The notes: a model not told the origin generated them from the letters alone. Counted from the first letter of the stretch, positions 12,130-27,400 are shown. The stretch is 64,000 nt of DNA from Elysia chlorotica (GCA_003991915.1 RQTK01000002.1:1346503-1410502), one strand, 5' to 3'. Numbers and translations are program-made.

Positions 12130-15100
12130 CTATCTATCCATCTCTCTCTCTCAGACACACGCGCACACACACTCGACCGTTTTTTGGGTTGTTGTTTTTC
12201 TTTCTTGCTTGTTCGTTGTTTTTATTTTTTAATGAGTTGTCAACTAACGAAAAAAATGCAACCTTTATACTTAAACCTATCCCACGAAGCCTACACTTTT
12301 TGTCAGTGGCATTGTTAAACAAAATGTGCGATGGGGGATTGCGTCCTGACAATAGTCTCTTCTGTATTTTCCAAATTGTACTAGCTTTCCTTTTGTGGTT
12401 ACTGTTATTTCCAACGTCCGCGTTGAAATTCGTTTTTTTTTTTAATTTCAATTTTCTTTTTCTTTTACAGCAACCATACGCCTCATCATTACCTCAACCC
12501 GGTCTTTGTTTAGATATGGAAGGTAAGTTGCCATTTCTTTTTTTTTTTTTTTTAGTTTTGTTGACCAGAAAAAATCTATGATGTTTTCAAGATTATCCAC
12601 TGAATTTTTTTTTCTATTTCTGTGTGTAGAATATTCTGTTCAATGGGATTTGCATATTGCCTAACACCAATTATTGTGGGACAGTTTCCGAAAATGATAA
12701 ATATTTTTTTGTGTTTATGTTATGTTTTTATTTCGCGTTTGTATCACATATACCGCAACATATTAAAGCCTTGGTTCGTCTTTTACTTTTGTGACTGTTC
12801 AATTTATTTTTCCCTGTACAACTAGATAACCGACAGTGCATGTCTAGCATTCCAAGATACATTGTCGATTAGAAACTGAAATGAATTCATGGGAATGAAT
12901 TCAAAGTGACAGTCATCCGATATCACGTCAATAACTTGATTTTTAACTTTCGTTTTGCGGAATCTGTGCCATGATTTTTTTTATTAAATAAACCGCTTTG
13001 AGGCGAAGAATCCCGCGTCTTCCATGCTAGCGGTGGTCTCGTACTTTGATTGGATTTTTTTTTTATGCCTAAGTGAGGGCGGGGGCACACTACCCACTCT
13101 TGTCAGTAACTTGGTGTTCTAAATTTTAGAGCTGGGTCGTGATTTATCAATACATTACTTATTTTAAAAGTCGTCTTCTAATATGGCGACGGGACTCCTA
13201 CAACCCCGGAATTTGGTCGTTCATTTTACACTGACACCGACGCGAACTGTCACAAATGGTAGAGCGTTGATTTCCCAGTCGAAAGATCATCGGTTCGAAA
13301 CCCACAATCGGTCAATCGTTATTTTTTTGTGAATGTGCCCCGGGAGATGTGATCAAAGTAATTATTGTCTCGTAAAACGCGCTGGCTGTCAATTGTCAGT
13401 CTGTCACGGTGAAGTCAACAAGATAATTAATTTGCTTTCGGATTTTGAGCCTTTCTCGGGTGTTAAAATTAATGGTTCATTGTTATGACGTCAGTCTGTA
13501 AAGTCGATATAAGATACAAGTCTGTTTACAGAGCCCTAGAGGAGTAAATTTCCATCGTTATGGTGGGAGGGTAGGGTTGACCTTTCCTTTAGTGTTACCT
13601 TCGATCCCCTCTTCGACTTTCATCCAATGTTGCAGCCCGACTCATGCGCCTGCTGGCGGTGGCTGCAAGCCTAGTTCCAGAACCTTGGGGTTTTCTCCTA
13701 GAGAAGCGAAGCTAGCGAGACTGGTGCTATATCTGGCAGCAGGAGGAGGTCATGGGAATCTAAGCCATGACCGACCGCATCGTAATGCGTGCGTGTGTGG
13801 TTGCGCAGTGAGCACTGGGAGAATGTAAGGTCTCCCGAAGGTGGAATAGCGAATCGCAGGTTTGATATCCTGCCAGAAAAGGAATAGGATATTCTAGCAT
13901 GAATGGTGGGCCAGATATTGAATTCTAGCTTTTCGCGTATACCTCTTGAATTGTTTTAGGCAATGCTCTCTAGTAAATATTTTTTTTTATCGCTTTACTT
14001 TTGTAAAATCTACCTCCAGCCCCAAACTGAGAGCAAAGCTATACTATCATTGCAATAGTTTTTTTTTTTTTTTGTTTTTTTTTTTTGTTCTGTTTCTTAA
14101 TGATGAAACTTAATTGGGGTTGGCTAATTTATGCCTGCTGACGAATGAACGGAGTTATGTTGCGTCATCCTATCCTCGACCCATTGATATTCCTATGGAC
14201 GCAGGCCTTACCTAATAAGCCGACGCTCCTCGGAAATTACATATATCCGCCTCCAGCAAGCGCCCCCACCCAACCCCCTTTCTCGGCAAATAGAAGGTCA
14301 GGGAGGGAAAGTTCGCGTTTGATTTTTTGGAGCTTCTAGTCAGTGGAAGTTAATGGGGCCGAAAGGGCAGTGAATAGAAAGTACTTGGAGGAACTTACTC
14401 CACACCTCAATTCCATCGATTCTCATCTTATTAATTTGAGCAGCAGAAAGAACCAGTTCCTCTTAAAGTTAAGAGATCCACATGTTCTTAGAGGAAAGTT
14501 TCAAACGCTTCAAATTCCATTTTATGTTTTGTTCCTGGGATTTACGTTTCTGACATATAATATTATTGTACCCACTGATGAAGCAAACGTGGTAGGGACA
14601 GTGTCTTGTTTTTTATTTATTTTTTTTCCCGTATTATATATCTTTATCATTTTTCAATGCCAACTTGTTTTGTTTTCAATGTTCATATAGTTTGCGATTT
14701 TATATATGTACTTTTCATAGGAATGTATGTGATCTCCTATGAGATCTCTAGGAGTCGTTAAACTCACAGAGAGAGAGAAGAAGAGCTTTCTTTGTAGGCA
14801 ACATGAAAACATGCGGTCACCGATCCGAAAGTTGTATGGTCCCATATCTCATTACTTGGTAATAATCACAATAAACTGTCTGCCCGCCAGGCTATACATG
14901 CTCATTAATTTTGGATTAGTTTTAGTAAACAAAATTGGAAATCTAATTATTAATGGCTACAATGTTTGAATTTGAGTTTCATCCAATTATAACTAGATTC
15001 TTTGTGTGGTCCCGTTTTGTGTTCTTTTTTTTATTTATTTATCTTTTTTTTTTTTTTTGTCTTTGTTCTTCTTTCTGTATTTCTCTCTCTCTCTCCCCGC

Positions 15101-15403
15101 TTATCTATCAATCTATCTATCTCTCTATCTCCCTCTCCCTCTTTCTCTGGCGCGGTGGCCCAGGGGTAGAACATCGGCTTCCGACGCAAAAGGTCCCGAG
15201 TTCGAATCCTGGCTGTTGCAATCCCTACTGGTTGGGTCGGTGTCAGTATAATGTGACCGGCTGAGACAGGAGTCATGGTATCCCCACCCTGTCTCGTGTG
15301 TGGCAGCACATAAAATTGTCAGACGTCCGTCTTGGGGCCCGTCCACGATATAGCCTATAAGTTGCTGACGTTGGACGTTAAAACCCAACCAACCAAACCA
15401 AAC

Positions 15404-15470
<67 letters not shown>

Positions 15471-18400
15471 CTCCCCGCTTATCTATCATACAATCATCTC
15501 TCCATTACATCTTATCTATCGTTCTCTAACTTAGACTGGAGAGTCTGAGAAGACGTATATGAATTTAACAGCTTTGTGTTTTCTACATTCTAATCACTCT
15601 GTTTCGGAGCTGTCTTTACTTCATTAACCTTAAGTATCTTATGTTTTTTTATTGTTTTGTTGTTTTTTTCAATTCATTTGTACTATCTTGGTTCACAGCT
15701 GCTGCTGGCGACTCTGAGCATAGGTTCACAGAGTACAATTTCTCGTCTATGCAGCGCTGCCATGTGTGTGATAAGTTTCTTTTTGGCTTGGTGCGCCAGG
15801 GTCTTCAGTGCAGAGGTGAGACTCATAATGTTAACTCAATGTGGCGAGTGTTGATATAGAGAGGACCAAGTTGTTCCCTGCCCATAACAAACTTATTTCA
15901 TTTTTTCCCACTGTATTTATTAATAACAGATGGTTGTTTGCAATGGGAACATACACATCTGTTCAGTTCCAGCCAAATTAAACTCTTACTGTGGATGTCA
16001 TTAGCATGAATTGATACATTAACTCTCACATGTAGTGGAGTTGACTATATAACTGGTTTGAAAGCATCACACATTAAGAACTATTTGTCATTTGTTGTGA
16101 GCGATAAAAAAAATAATGTGTAAACTGATGTGTATGTCCCCAGAATGTGGAATGTGTTGCCACAGGTTCTGTCACGCCCAGCGTCCAACAGAGTGCAATG
16201 TTCCTATGCTGGAGAGGCTTAGGAGGCCTAGCTTCACAAGCAGTAAGTGAACATTTAGGAGAAGCTTCTTGTTTGATTTTCTTTCTTTAAAAAAATGTTT
16301 GTTGCTATGAACTGGGAAACAGGCTCAGCCTTTTTTTTTTGATGCAGCATTTTTTATGTTTTTATGGTCATACCTTCTATCTTGGTGAATGTGTTATTGG
16401 AAGGTTAAAATTCTAAATGGCAAGAATGGGCAAGATCTTTATTTTAAGCTTTCTGTACATTATTGGAACATAGGGCAAGATAAAAAGGAAAAGAGAGGGG
16501 GGGGGGGGGGGAATAGTAGACTGTAAGTACTGCTTTATGTTTTAAGAAAATTGCAAGGAATGTGAGTGTCTGTATGAGCTCCAGTCACAAACAAAAACAC
16601 ACTTGAGAATCAAAAGAATGCTTTCTGATCTGTTCACTGATATCATTGTTGAACTGTGATCAAGTTCAGTTCATTTTTATGATCAGATCAGAGAACGAAT
16701 ATTAGTACACTGAACATCTGTTTTTGCCTACAAAACTGACTTTAGTTCACTCTCTCATGAATTATTGTTCATTCTATTGCCAACTTGGTGTACTTTGGAG
16801 ATACTAGATAACTACATAGAAAGAAATTGTGTCCCACAATGAAGGAGGAGTGTAAGTTTTACTTAACCTATCTTCCCTTAAAACCTTAGAAACAATGTGA
16901 TCCATCTACAGGCTTGCCCTAATTTGCACACCAAAATCTGGGAAGTTCTTATCCAGAATCTCGATGTGCTTTGATTGTGCTAAAGACTGAAGTGTTAAAA
17001 TATTGTTCTAAAGGTTTTATATATTTGTGATAGTTTGTATAAGGGTCCTTTGTTTCATGTGTATCAGTGTTCGGGGATACCAACAAGCGAAGTTTCTCTT
17101 GGACTGATATGGGATCTTAAAATCTCTATCCCAACCCTTTTTTTTTTACTCATATTTGGTTGTTTTTGTTTCTTTTTGTTTCAATTTTGGTGACCGCTAC
17201 CATAAAAAAATGTGAATTTTCTTACTAGCAATGTCACAGACTTGTCTAAGATCTTGTAATGGAATACAAACAAAGAGCAGACTTAAAACTGAAAGTTCTT
17301 GTCATGTTAAGCCATTGCAATATTGTTGAAACTTTTTAGCAATGTTGTTTGCAAAGAACAAAAAAGTGTAGATTTCCACTAATGTTCAAGTGGTCAGAAT
17401 TGCATATCCTCTCTATAAGCTCGTTTTAACTTGTGGATTGCAACTCTTATTTCTATCTTATCTAGATTCTGTTTTTGGTGCGGAGCTGACAGAGGATTAT
17501 GATAGATCCTGCATGGAGGCACCCTGGGTTCTTGTAAAATGTGTTGAAGAAATCGAAAAATGGTGCAAATTACACAGTAAGAATTCGTCAAAATTAATTT
17601 GTGGAGGGATATTTTTTAAGTTTGGTTAGATACAAGGTGACTAACATGCACCATTACCTTATGATAAATCTGAACTGGTTCAGTTAAGATAAATTTAAAT
17701 TTTGTTCAAAATAAGACCCCCCAAAAAGTAAGCTTTTCTCTGCAAAGCGTCCATTTCAATGTACAGTATGCAGTGGCTCAAACCTGTGATTTTTTTTTTT
17801 CCTTCAAAGAGATCATACTTTTTTAATTGAATTCTTTGCTGCATAAACCATCTTGTTTCGCCTTTCTGGTTATTTTATTGGATGCTCTCTTGATATTAGT
17901 CGGGTAACTTAACATTACTTTGTCTGTTTTTCCTCCACAGAGTCAGAAGCTTTAAACATATATCGTATCTCTGCCCGCACAGAAGATGTGAATGATATCA
18001 AAGCCTTGTTTAATAATGCCAGTGAGTTTTAGATTAAAGATACATGCTTTTAAAAAAGTTGGATTTTAAATGTGTTCAATAATTAGAACTTTACTGAACC
18101 ATTTCAAGTTTTGTAGCTTATTGAGCTAATATTTTTAACCTCCAGTCTATTTTTTCAAGGCTTATTACCTCTTATAATAATTTTTGATATAACTTTAGAA
18201 TAATGAGGATACTTTTTTTAGATTGCGAAAGTTTAGCTTGTCTCATAAATATTGATTTTTTTTTCTCTCTTCTCTTTAATTGCTTATGGAATGTGTTTTT
18301 TTTTTGTGCGTGTGCTTCAGCAGAACAGGAGCGAGTAGACTTAAGTGGCTATGACGTGTACGCAGTAGCCGGGACGCTAAAGAAGTATCTGAGAGAGCTT

Positions 18401-21400
18401 CCCAATCCAGTGATTCCGGTGGAAATGTACAGCACTTTTATCGAATCAGCCAGTAAGTTTTGAAAATTCCTTTTTTACTGAAACCATCAACTGGATTTTT
18501 TAAAGTATTTCTTCAATTTTAGACTAGAGGAATCAAAATCCTTTCATGATCTTTGTTACGATTTTTTTATCCCATATTTTATGAAGCAGAATTTTTTTTA
18601 TATATAACTTTTTCTTTCAAAGCAGTTAGAACTTCATTTTCCCATGGCTCTGCACACTATTTTTCTCACTTTTTATCTCACTGACTCCACAGAAGAGCTG
18701 GAGCAGCCAGCAGGTGCCTCATCAGTCAAGTCCATCGTCGATCTTGTGGAGGATATGCCAAAGCCACACAGGCAAACGCTGCATTTTCTGTTTGCTCACT
18801 TTGCTCGCCTGTGGAGGTGGCAGTTTGACTCTGATGTCCGAGACAACATTGACAAGTTATTGCACGTCTTCTGTCACATTCTGCTGCGACCACCCTGGGA
18901 GAAGATCATGTGAGTCTGGCTAAGAAGTTACTTGTTTTATCTGTTGCTATACTAGTTAAGATGAGAGAGCAATTAAAGAATCAGTGGTACCAATATTTCG
19001 TAAATTTACGAAAGCCGTTTTTTTTTTAAATGGTCAGTCAAAGTTGCTTTAAAAAAAAACAATCACTGGCCCGAGTTCCGTCAAAGTACCCGCCAATCTC
19101 TGTGCTGCCGTGCATTAATAATGGAATCGAACCGAAAAAAGTACACTGAGTATGCGTTATTCACTAACAAACATCCAGCCACTCGATTTGAGTTCGGAAT
19201 ATCAGGTTTATGTGATTCAAACTAATGTCGATCAAAACGTATTTTGTGTGATTCAAAGTGCCACTGCATATACGTGGACTAGGTCTAAACTAGGGCAATA
19301 GGAGTTGTCTAGATCTGAGGACTTCGTATAGACATAGACTTTCATGATTATTTGATTAGAAATAGAATCCAGTAATAAAGTGTGGTCCGTGATGGAAATT
19401 TGTTCATTGTGTTGATCCACTGGACATTTAAAAAAATGTAAAATTGATTAAGGAGTGAAATTTGGCATTGGCTAGACAAGAAATGGCGATTTCTTATCGG
19501 ATTACTACCGTAAGTTGAGCAAGTGTGGCTTACTGCATCACATGTAAAACTAGTCAACTATGGTTCCAACGGAAAAGGCTCTAAAAGAAATATCACATCA
19601 GTGCTCGTAAAGCCTTAAAACGTGTGAGAATCTTACCACAAACCTTCCACTGTCATCCCAGAGCACAGATTGAGTCACTAGCACCACTTTGCTTATCTTT
19701 CTGTGCATCATGTACTAATCTATTAAAAGGAATTTTTTAATTTAACTCATGCTCAGTGCTTGTGTCTGTTTTGTTTTTATTATTATTATTATTATATTAT
19801 TATTATTATTATTATTATCTGACAACCTCTTTAAATTGGGCAGTTTTCATTGTTTGCATGATTGAAGTCCTTAGCCTTGCACAAGACAAGATTTTTAACC
19901 ATTACTATGTATTCATACAGTTAGAATTTACAGATATAAAACATTGCCTGGTTTTCTTCACACAGCAAATTTCATGGAGCAGTTTCTGTTTTAAAAAATT
20001 GTTTGCATGTTAAGTGATGTATAGATTTTAACATTTGTAATAATTATCAGGCTAAGAAAATGGCTCAAAGTCATTCATTTTCTCCATGCATCTCATCATG
20101 TTTAAGACTGAGGGGAGTGGCAACAGTGATTTTCTCAGAGAGGTGTGAATTTTAATGTGGTGCAAATATTTTGGTAACTATTACAAGATCAGCATATCAA
20201 AATTCGGTGCGTAATTTGTTGATGCATTTATACTTTTCTTTGATAAGTTTAGCTTGACTTTGTAATTTTTGCCGGATTTACCAGATTTAAGAATAATAGT
20301 CTCCGATGATTGAGGGTGCATGATTGGTGGCATGGAAGCCTTACACACATTTTTTATCTGTGTAGGCACTGGCTGTTTTTGTTTTATTTTGGGGATGTGG
20401 GTTGTTTTTGTTTTTATTACAACTTCCTTTAGCTCTTCAGCCACTGCCCCCGTTTCCCTTAAAAGACTAGAATGAAGTGTTCTGAACGACCAACAGTTAT
20501 AATACAATGTGTATTTGTCACCCTCATGTGCAAGTTGTTGAGACCTGCTCTGTAAGGCAATGAATCTCAAGGTCTCTATGTGATTAGCTTGACGTTCCCC
20601 GTCCTGTATTCTACTGTACCTTAAGCTTTAGGCGTATGCATCTTGATGACACTGTTCCATCCCGAGGGGTGATGCTGCTGTATTAGTTAGTAAGGAAGGG
20701 AGTGGGTACTCGTTTTTTTTGTTTTTTTTTTTTGTTTTTTACTCAAATTTCAAGGACTTTTAGATGCAAGAAATCTAAACGTTAGTCCACGCCACTAACC
20801 TTTTTCTCTTTCCAATTTTACTTGCTTTTTATTATCTATTATCTTTTCTATTATCCTCTCAAGTTAGCCCAGATATGCCCTTAATGGAGCGAATGAATGT
20901 CCGATGGGCACGGAATGAAAGTAAAAGGTGGATGAGAGGGAAAAGTGAGAAAGCATTTTTTTTCCACAAATAGTCCATGCATGTGGGGTAACAATTACAA
21001 GTGAATCTTTGCTCCGACCATATCTCCCTTCCAATACGTGTACACATACAAACACACCATACACTGTAATCATTAGTACTTGTGTGACACATACATTATT
21101 GTTCATACAGCAAAGGCAATCTCAAGTACGAAATATCAACAAATGTTGCCTCCTTCGTCTCGATGAAACTGTTATGCAATGCATCTTGCGTCCACCAGTC
21201 TTTCACTTACTGTGCTGTATATCCTCATTCCAACGCATGTTTATCCTCTTCTACCTGTTTTTCAAAATTATTATACAATGTACACCTCTGCCCATGTGGT
21301 GGTCAAGAAAATTGTACAACCTGAAGTGTGAACGCCATAGGTACAGTTAAAATATGCATGATTTGATGTCATATTCGTGATCTGCCTCTGAGCCCAAGGT

Positions 21401-24400
21401 AGTCCCCATTGTCCCTCAATCAACATGAGTGAAAATCTATTTCTTATTAGTGTGAAGATTGTGTTTCTTTCAGGTTCACTATGAAACTGTGCATATGGCT
21501 TTGCTATTTCGCCCCTAATACTTGTATGTTTTGTTGTTGTTTTTTTCGATTCATTTGCGGTGTATGGCGAGTGCCCAAGCTTTAAATGTGCATGTTGACA
21601 TACGATATGCCCAGTTATCTAATTGAATACATATAGATTGTTTTGGCAACTCGCCAACTGTAGTGCGTACAGTGTGTTGAAAATAGAATTGGATAATACT
21701 AGCAGTGTATGGGTAAAAATAGAAACTCGATTATGCCTACTTATGTATTTATCTGGACACAGTGATTGGAAATGGAGAAAAAAAATTCCCTATGCGGTAA
21801 AAATCACATTAAAATAAAAACTTCTGCCATGTGAATTACAATCGTTATACAGATTATGTACAATGTATTTTTGTTTAAGATGGCTCCTTAAATATTTATT
21901 TAAAAAAACAACATCGATGTCTGTTTTGGAAGGCATTGATGGTGCACGTATTTACCTGAAGGTTAAAACTGAGAGGGGTCTAAGTTAATCGCAGCTGTCC
22001 TGCCTGCCTGTTTTACCATAGGGTGACCCCCCAACCCCCCCCCCCAAAAAAAAAAAAAACCGCTTGCCCTGACCTCGGCGCTCTGGGTCACTCGGCCCAC
22101 ATTGCAGCCAATCGAAGCGCTCCTGGGCTGTTGCCAAACCTGCCCCTGCTACTAGTGCTAGTGAACGCGGGTCAGGGAGATGTTATTTTTTCCCCCTTTA
22201 ATTTCGGCTTTTTTCCGGGCCTGAAACCCGTTAGTGTCGAGCGGCGGTTCAATACCATTCATTTGGTACACAATATAACGAAATAATAGCCTAAAATGTG
22301 ATGGCTTTGCACATACAATCTGTTAGGTTTAGCTTATCGAAGAGGCGGGAGTTCAGTCGGAAGTTTTATGAGCAAAGAGACGAGTTGCAGTCATTCCCTT
22401 TTAGTAAATGTATATTCATGGGGCATATTTTTTCGAGGAGCCATGCTTTTATACCGTACATCTTTTTTCACCGTTTAGTACTTCCTATTTCACGGCTCAA
22501 TTTGTTTAAAAAGTTAAGCTTTTGTCTGTGGCACCCCGCTACCCGTGTTATACCGCAACAAGCTTAATGTAATACCACCAGAAAGGGTTAAAGTTAGTGA
22601 GAGCTTTCACGGGGAAAATTTCGCGTTTACGGGTTAGGAAAATTAGGCGGTGTTCCTTCTTTAAACCTTAGTTAAAAAAAATCAGTCTAAACGTTACTCA
22701 AACGCCTTTATTTCAAGAAAGAAATAAGTGAGCACTCGTCACCTAGCCCCCCGTATCAATGACATTGTGAGCTCTTTTTGGGACAAGTCTCGCTAAAATA
22801 TATTGTCTCTGGTTGCATCATGAACATCCAAATATGTACAGTGACTCTGTACAGTGACATTGCAGTCCAACCAGTGGTGCTTCTTGACACACTAATCTAA
22901 TTCTTTCACGACCTGTGTAAGCTTGTATGCGTGCATGTACGGAAAGAACGGCGCCAGCTGCACGCATGTGTGGCCCATTCAATGTCGCTTTAACCGGTTA
23001 ATGGGCCTCTGCTGCGCTGCGTAAGTGACCCAAATCATGAAATATCGTGCAGGCTGCCACTTTAGCAGACCTCTGAACGTTTTTGTTTTGTTGTTTGTTT
23101 TGTTTTTTTCATTGTGATTGGGTCTGGATGGAGAATATCTGTCTCTTGTATTTGTGCCGAGGAAAAATCGGAAGTAAAACTTAGCAGCTTTTATTCCCAT
23201 TTTGTTTATTTTGACTTTCAGCGATTCTCCATCTGAAGCTACATTTCCACTTTATATTGCATAACTTTCTTCATTGATAAACACGTACATAATTCGGTAG
23301 GGTGTTATATTCAAAGGCTGGAGGAAAGATCGATTTAAATTATTTGAAAATGTATTTTTAAGAATGCCACAGTTCATGATGGTTCATGAGCTTTGTATTT
23401 ACATTTATTCCCCTTTTGCAGGTTTTGGTCGTCCTTCCTTCCGAAAACATAATAAAATTTCTGAAAGCTTGGAGTCGCCATACTTAAATATCAATCCTGA
23501 TTTTTAAATCTATTGCACATGGAACTAATTTTGGATCGGATTTTCTCTTTCTCTTTACAGAGAGATCATTGAGAACACCAAACTTCACATCGATATTTTG
23601 GAAGAGTTGTTGCGAAATGGCAACTGGGGAGAGTACATGCCCCCCATTCCATCACCTAACCCGGTGCTGCCTCCTTGTGAGTAAATGTTGTCTGCGCTCT
23701 TTAAACTTCTGTTTCTCAACACAAGTACTATCATTATTTAGTTCCGTTCGGTATAACTAATTCAGAATTCTCAAGACATCAAGAAAACTCTAGTTTTCTA
23801 TTGTCCTCATTCTAAAAGATTTTTTTTTATGTGATTCTTGTAGCTACGTTTTTTTGCCACAAATATATCAAGAATATTTTTCTGATTGTTAAAAAATATG
23901 CTTTTGGAAGAACCTTTTTTTTTTAAGAGATTAATATTTATGTTTCATATGTCAATTTATAAATTATTTTGGATTAAGTGGCAGTTCAAGTTTTTAAGTT
24001 TTTATCTTTTTTCAAAATCAAGTTTACTCGTATATACTGGATCTTGAAAAAAGAGAAATTTTAGTTTGTATTTGTTGATCATAACACTTTTGCTTGTCAC
24101 CCCAATTAACATAGCTGTGGATGGGGATCCGTCCATTGATTCTTTTCCAGCCTCCTCGGGCAGACTTGTCCCATCTGACTTGTCCATGTCTCTGGGTGGA
24201 GCAGTGGGTGGTGTAGCTGTACCGGCCATGGCTAGCGCGGCTGCTGTCAGCAGTGGTGGGTCGGGCACGGCACAGCAGCCTCTCAGTCCAGAGGAGCAGC
24301 TCCGCGAGGCCGAGTGGTACTGGGGAGACATCTCAAGGGAGGAGGTCAATGAGAAACTCAAGGACCAACCTGATGGGACGTTTCTGGTCCGTGACGCTTC

Positions 24401-27400
24401 CACACCTGGGGACTACACCCTTACGCTGAGGTCAGTTAAGCCTAGAACAGCTTTAGAGAGCAACTTCAGAGGTTATTACAAAAAGTTTTTATAAATACTC
24501 TTATTATACATAAACATCTTATAAATTCATACATGTTTTTGCTCCTTTTTATTGGTCTGAGATGAAAATCTTATCCACTCATAACAGGAAGGGAGGTAGC
24601 AACAAGTTGATCAAAATTCTCCACCGAGAAGGACGCTATGGCTTTGTGGAACCGCTGGAATTTACATCTGTAGTGAACCTGATTCAGTGGTACCAAATCA
24701 ACTCTCTGTCCATGTACAATAACACTCTGGATACGCGCCTGGTACATCCTGTCAGCCGTAATACGGGTCTGGTAAGCAACGGCCACTTATGAAGAGCTTT
24801 CAATATAACCTGTTTAATTATTTTGTAGGTAGTTTGCCCTAACTGATACAGATAAAATACCACAAATTAGTTAAATTTTAAGAGAAGCTTTACTGAAGCT
24901 TATAGTTTATATTTGAGGTTAAAGCGTTTTATTTTTAAAAATGTGTTCATAGTATTCATAGCTCTTTTGCTATAGGTACATTTTTTTTTGTGGGTTTTTT
25001 TCCTCATATTTGTAGAATTTAGAGAGCCACTATCAAAACCATATTTTGATTTTCTTGCCTGTGTTCAGAAAATTTCTGTTCCATTTTTAGGAGAACTCTG
25101 AAGACCTGGAGGACATTGCTAAGGAGGAGGAAACGCTTGTTAGGATTAATCGCATGTACTTAGAGAAGCGCTCAGCATATGATGTCTTGTATGATCAACA
25201 CTCTCGCATTTCTCAAGTAAGTACTTGTCATTCGCTAATTTTCAAAAGGTGTTTTGAATAATAATATATTATTGGTGTACGCTTAAGAGCTGATTTTATT
25301 TTTTGCTTTTTGTCACTTGATCACTTAAACAAAATGCTAAGAAAAGTTCATTGTATCAACACACAAAAAAAGATTAGGAACCCTTGATATATAATATGGG
25401 TATTGGGATTCAGTCGCAAAAAGCTAAAAATAGGAAGTAATGGATACATTAAGACTATTGAATAAATTGATACATCTTTCCTGAAAAAGTTAAATACTTT
25501 AGTTTTGGACTGTGATTTACTCTTGCAGGAGATGCAGTTGAAGCACCAAGCCCTTGATGCCTTTAAAGAGACGCTGTTGGTTTTCCAAGAACAGATAGAC
25601 CTCACCCGTCGCTCTATGCAGGATGCGCCTCAACATGAGGTGCCTAGGTGGGTTTCATTTGGTCACATTTTGATACGAACCAGTTGTGGTTTTGTCCAAG
25701 TCCTGTTGAAAATAACCGCTACAAAAATGTTTAACATTATGTTTAAATAATCGATTTGATGAAAGGTCTGTATATATATAATTATGTTACTCAGCAATTA
25801 GCTGTTTAGACGAAAGCTGTCAAAATACATCTTTTCTAGCATTTTTTTTATCATTATTATTTGCAGGTTGAATGAGAATTTGGAGCTCTTGAAGTCCAGA
25901 TTCAGTAGAATTCAAGAAAGCAAGACTGCTCTGGAGGTAACAACTGATTTGCACATTGTACACAAAATTTGGAAATTTTGCACAAATTATTCCACTCTGT
26001 TAGAGGACATCATAGTGTCATTTTGTAGATCTAAGAAAAACTTTCCTGCACTTTATATTCTCTTTTAAATACTAGAATAAGCTGCACAGATTGGCATTTC
26101 TTCCTCCTCTTGCTTGATCAGCTAACTCTAATAACTGCAGAGTGTATGACTTCTAAGTTTTATTACTCCTGGTTATTTCAAATTCCGTATTTGCTGTTTT
26201 TCAATTATTGAATTTATCACATACTTGTGTTTCTATAACAATTATTCTTCACAGGTTGATGTGGATCGTCGATCTACAACAAACCGGCAGCTGATAGGTG
26301 ATATGAATTCAATGAAGCCTGAAATCAAGCGACTCAACAAGCAAAGAGAACAGTGGAAAAAATGGTTATTAGACAAAGGCAAAACACAAGACTATCTGGA
26401 CAACTTGCTGGAAGGCCGTAGGGAGAAGTGAGTGGTGACAGGCTTATTGATGTACTAGAAAAACGGCTTTTGTAAGGGAAATTTGTTTATAAACTATGGG
26501 GAATGTGTGAAACTAAGAAATCCAACATCAGCCATTTCTTCTCTTTCTCGATGAGACTTATATCTTGACTAATAGCTATTATTGCTTTGGTTAGTTTCTT
26601 TGATTTGTATTATTCCAAACTTAAATTTTATGAGCATATACTATTGACTCTCCTCCTGTCTCTTCCAGCATTCAGAGAGAAGGTGGTGCTGAACCGGAAT
26701 ACATTCCCCACCATGATGAGTCATTATGGCTTCTGAATTGTCAAAGGTCGCAAGCAGAGACATACCTGTATAACAAGCCAGATGGAACCTTCTTGATTCG
26801 ACCCAAACCTGAAGAGGGCGATGTTTTTGCTCTCTCTATTGTGTGAGTAAATGGGTTCTTATTAGGGATACTTTTTTCTTCTTTTTGGCCTGTCACTTTT
26901 ATAAAAAGAAACAAATTGAATTATTTCAATTTTAGATTTTGCAAACGATGGGTAGTAAGTACGTCGCCGTAGCTTACGGCATGTTATGAGAATAAGAAAG
27001 CTTGCAACGAGTAGAATGCTACTGTAACGTTGTACTTACAGCCCTAGCTTCTTTTGAATAAAGGTAAAACCATCTAAATTTTATCATAGTCTAGTTTTGT
27101 ATTTTGCCAGATGCAAACTTTGTTTTCCTTCATTACACCTTAATTCTATGATCTGTTACTTTTATTTCCCCAGTTGCCGAGGAACTATTCGTCATTGTAA
27201 AATTTACCACAGCAGTACAGGCTACGGTTTTGTGGAGCCCTTCCTTATCTTTCCAAGTCTCAAGGAGCTTGTTATACACTACAGAGGCACATCACTGGCC
27301 GAACACAATAATGACCTGGACATTAAGCTGTTGTATCCTGCACGGGCCTCAATGTCTGCAGGTGTCTCGCAGCAAGACCCTTACATGAGCATGAACCAGT

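Noticed and set aside
12024..12581. 185-codon open frame on the + strand
   Set aside because: It is mostly translated CT and T repeats (LSLSLS, FFFFF). Only the 12471-12522 part is a supported exon.
13225..13320. Functional tRNA gene
   Set aside because: Promoter-box-like words are present but arms do not pair into a cloverleaf.
13577..13828. GC-richer open frame with Gly/Cys-rich translation
   Set aside because: No domain, no splice context and repeat-like DNA; it looks like a dispersed repeat in an intron.
15006..15406. Overlapping frames with [24 protein letters not shown] translation
   Set aside because: These are translations of the SINE at 15149-15407; the same strings recur at 56.5 kb because the SINE does.
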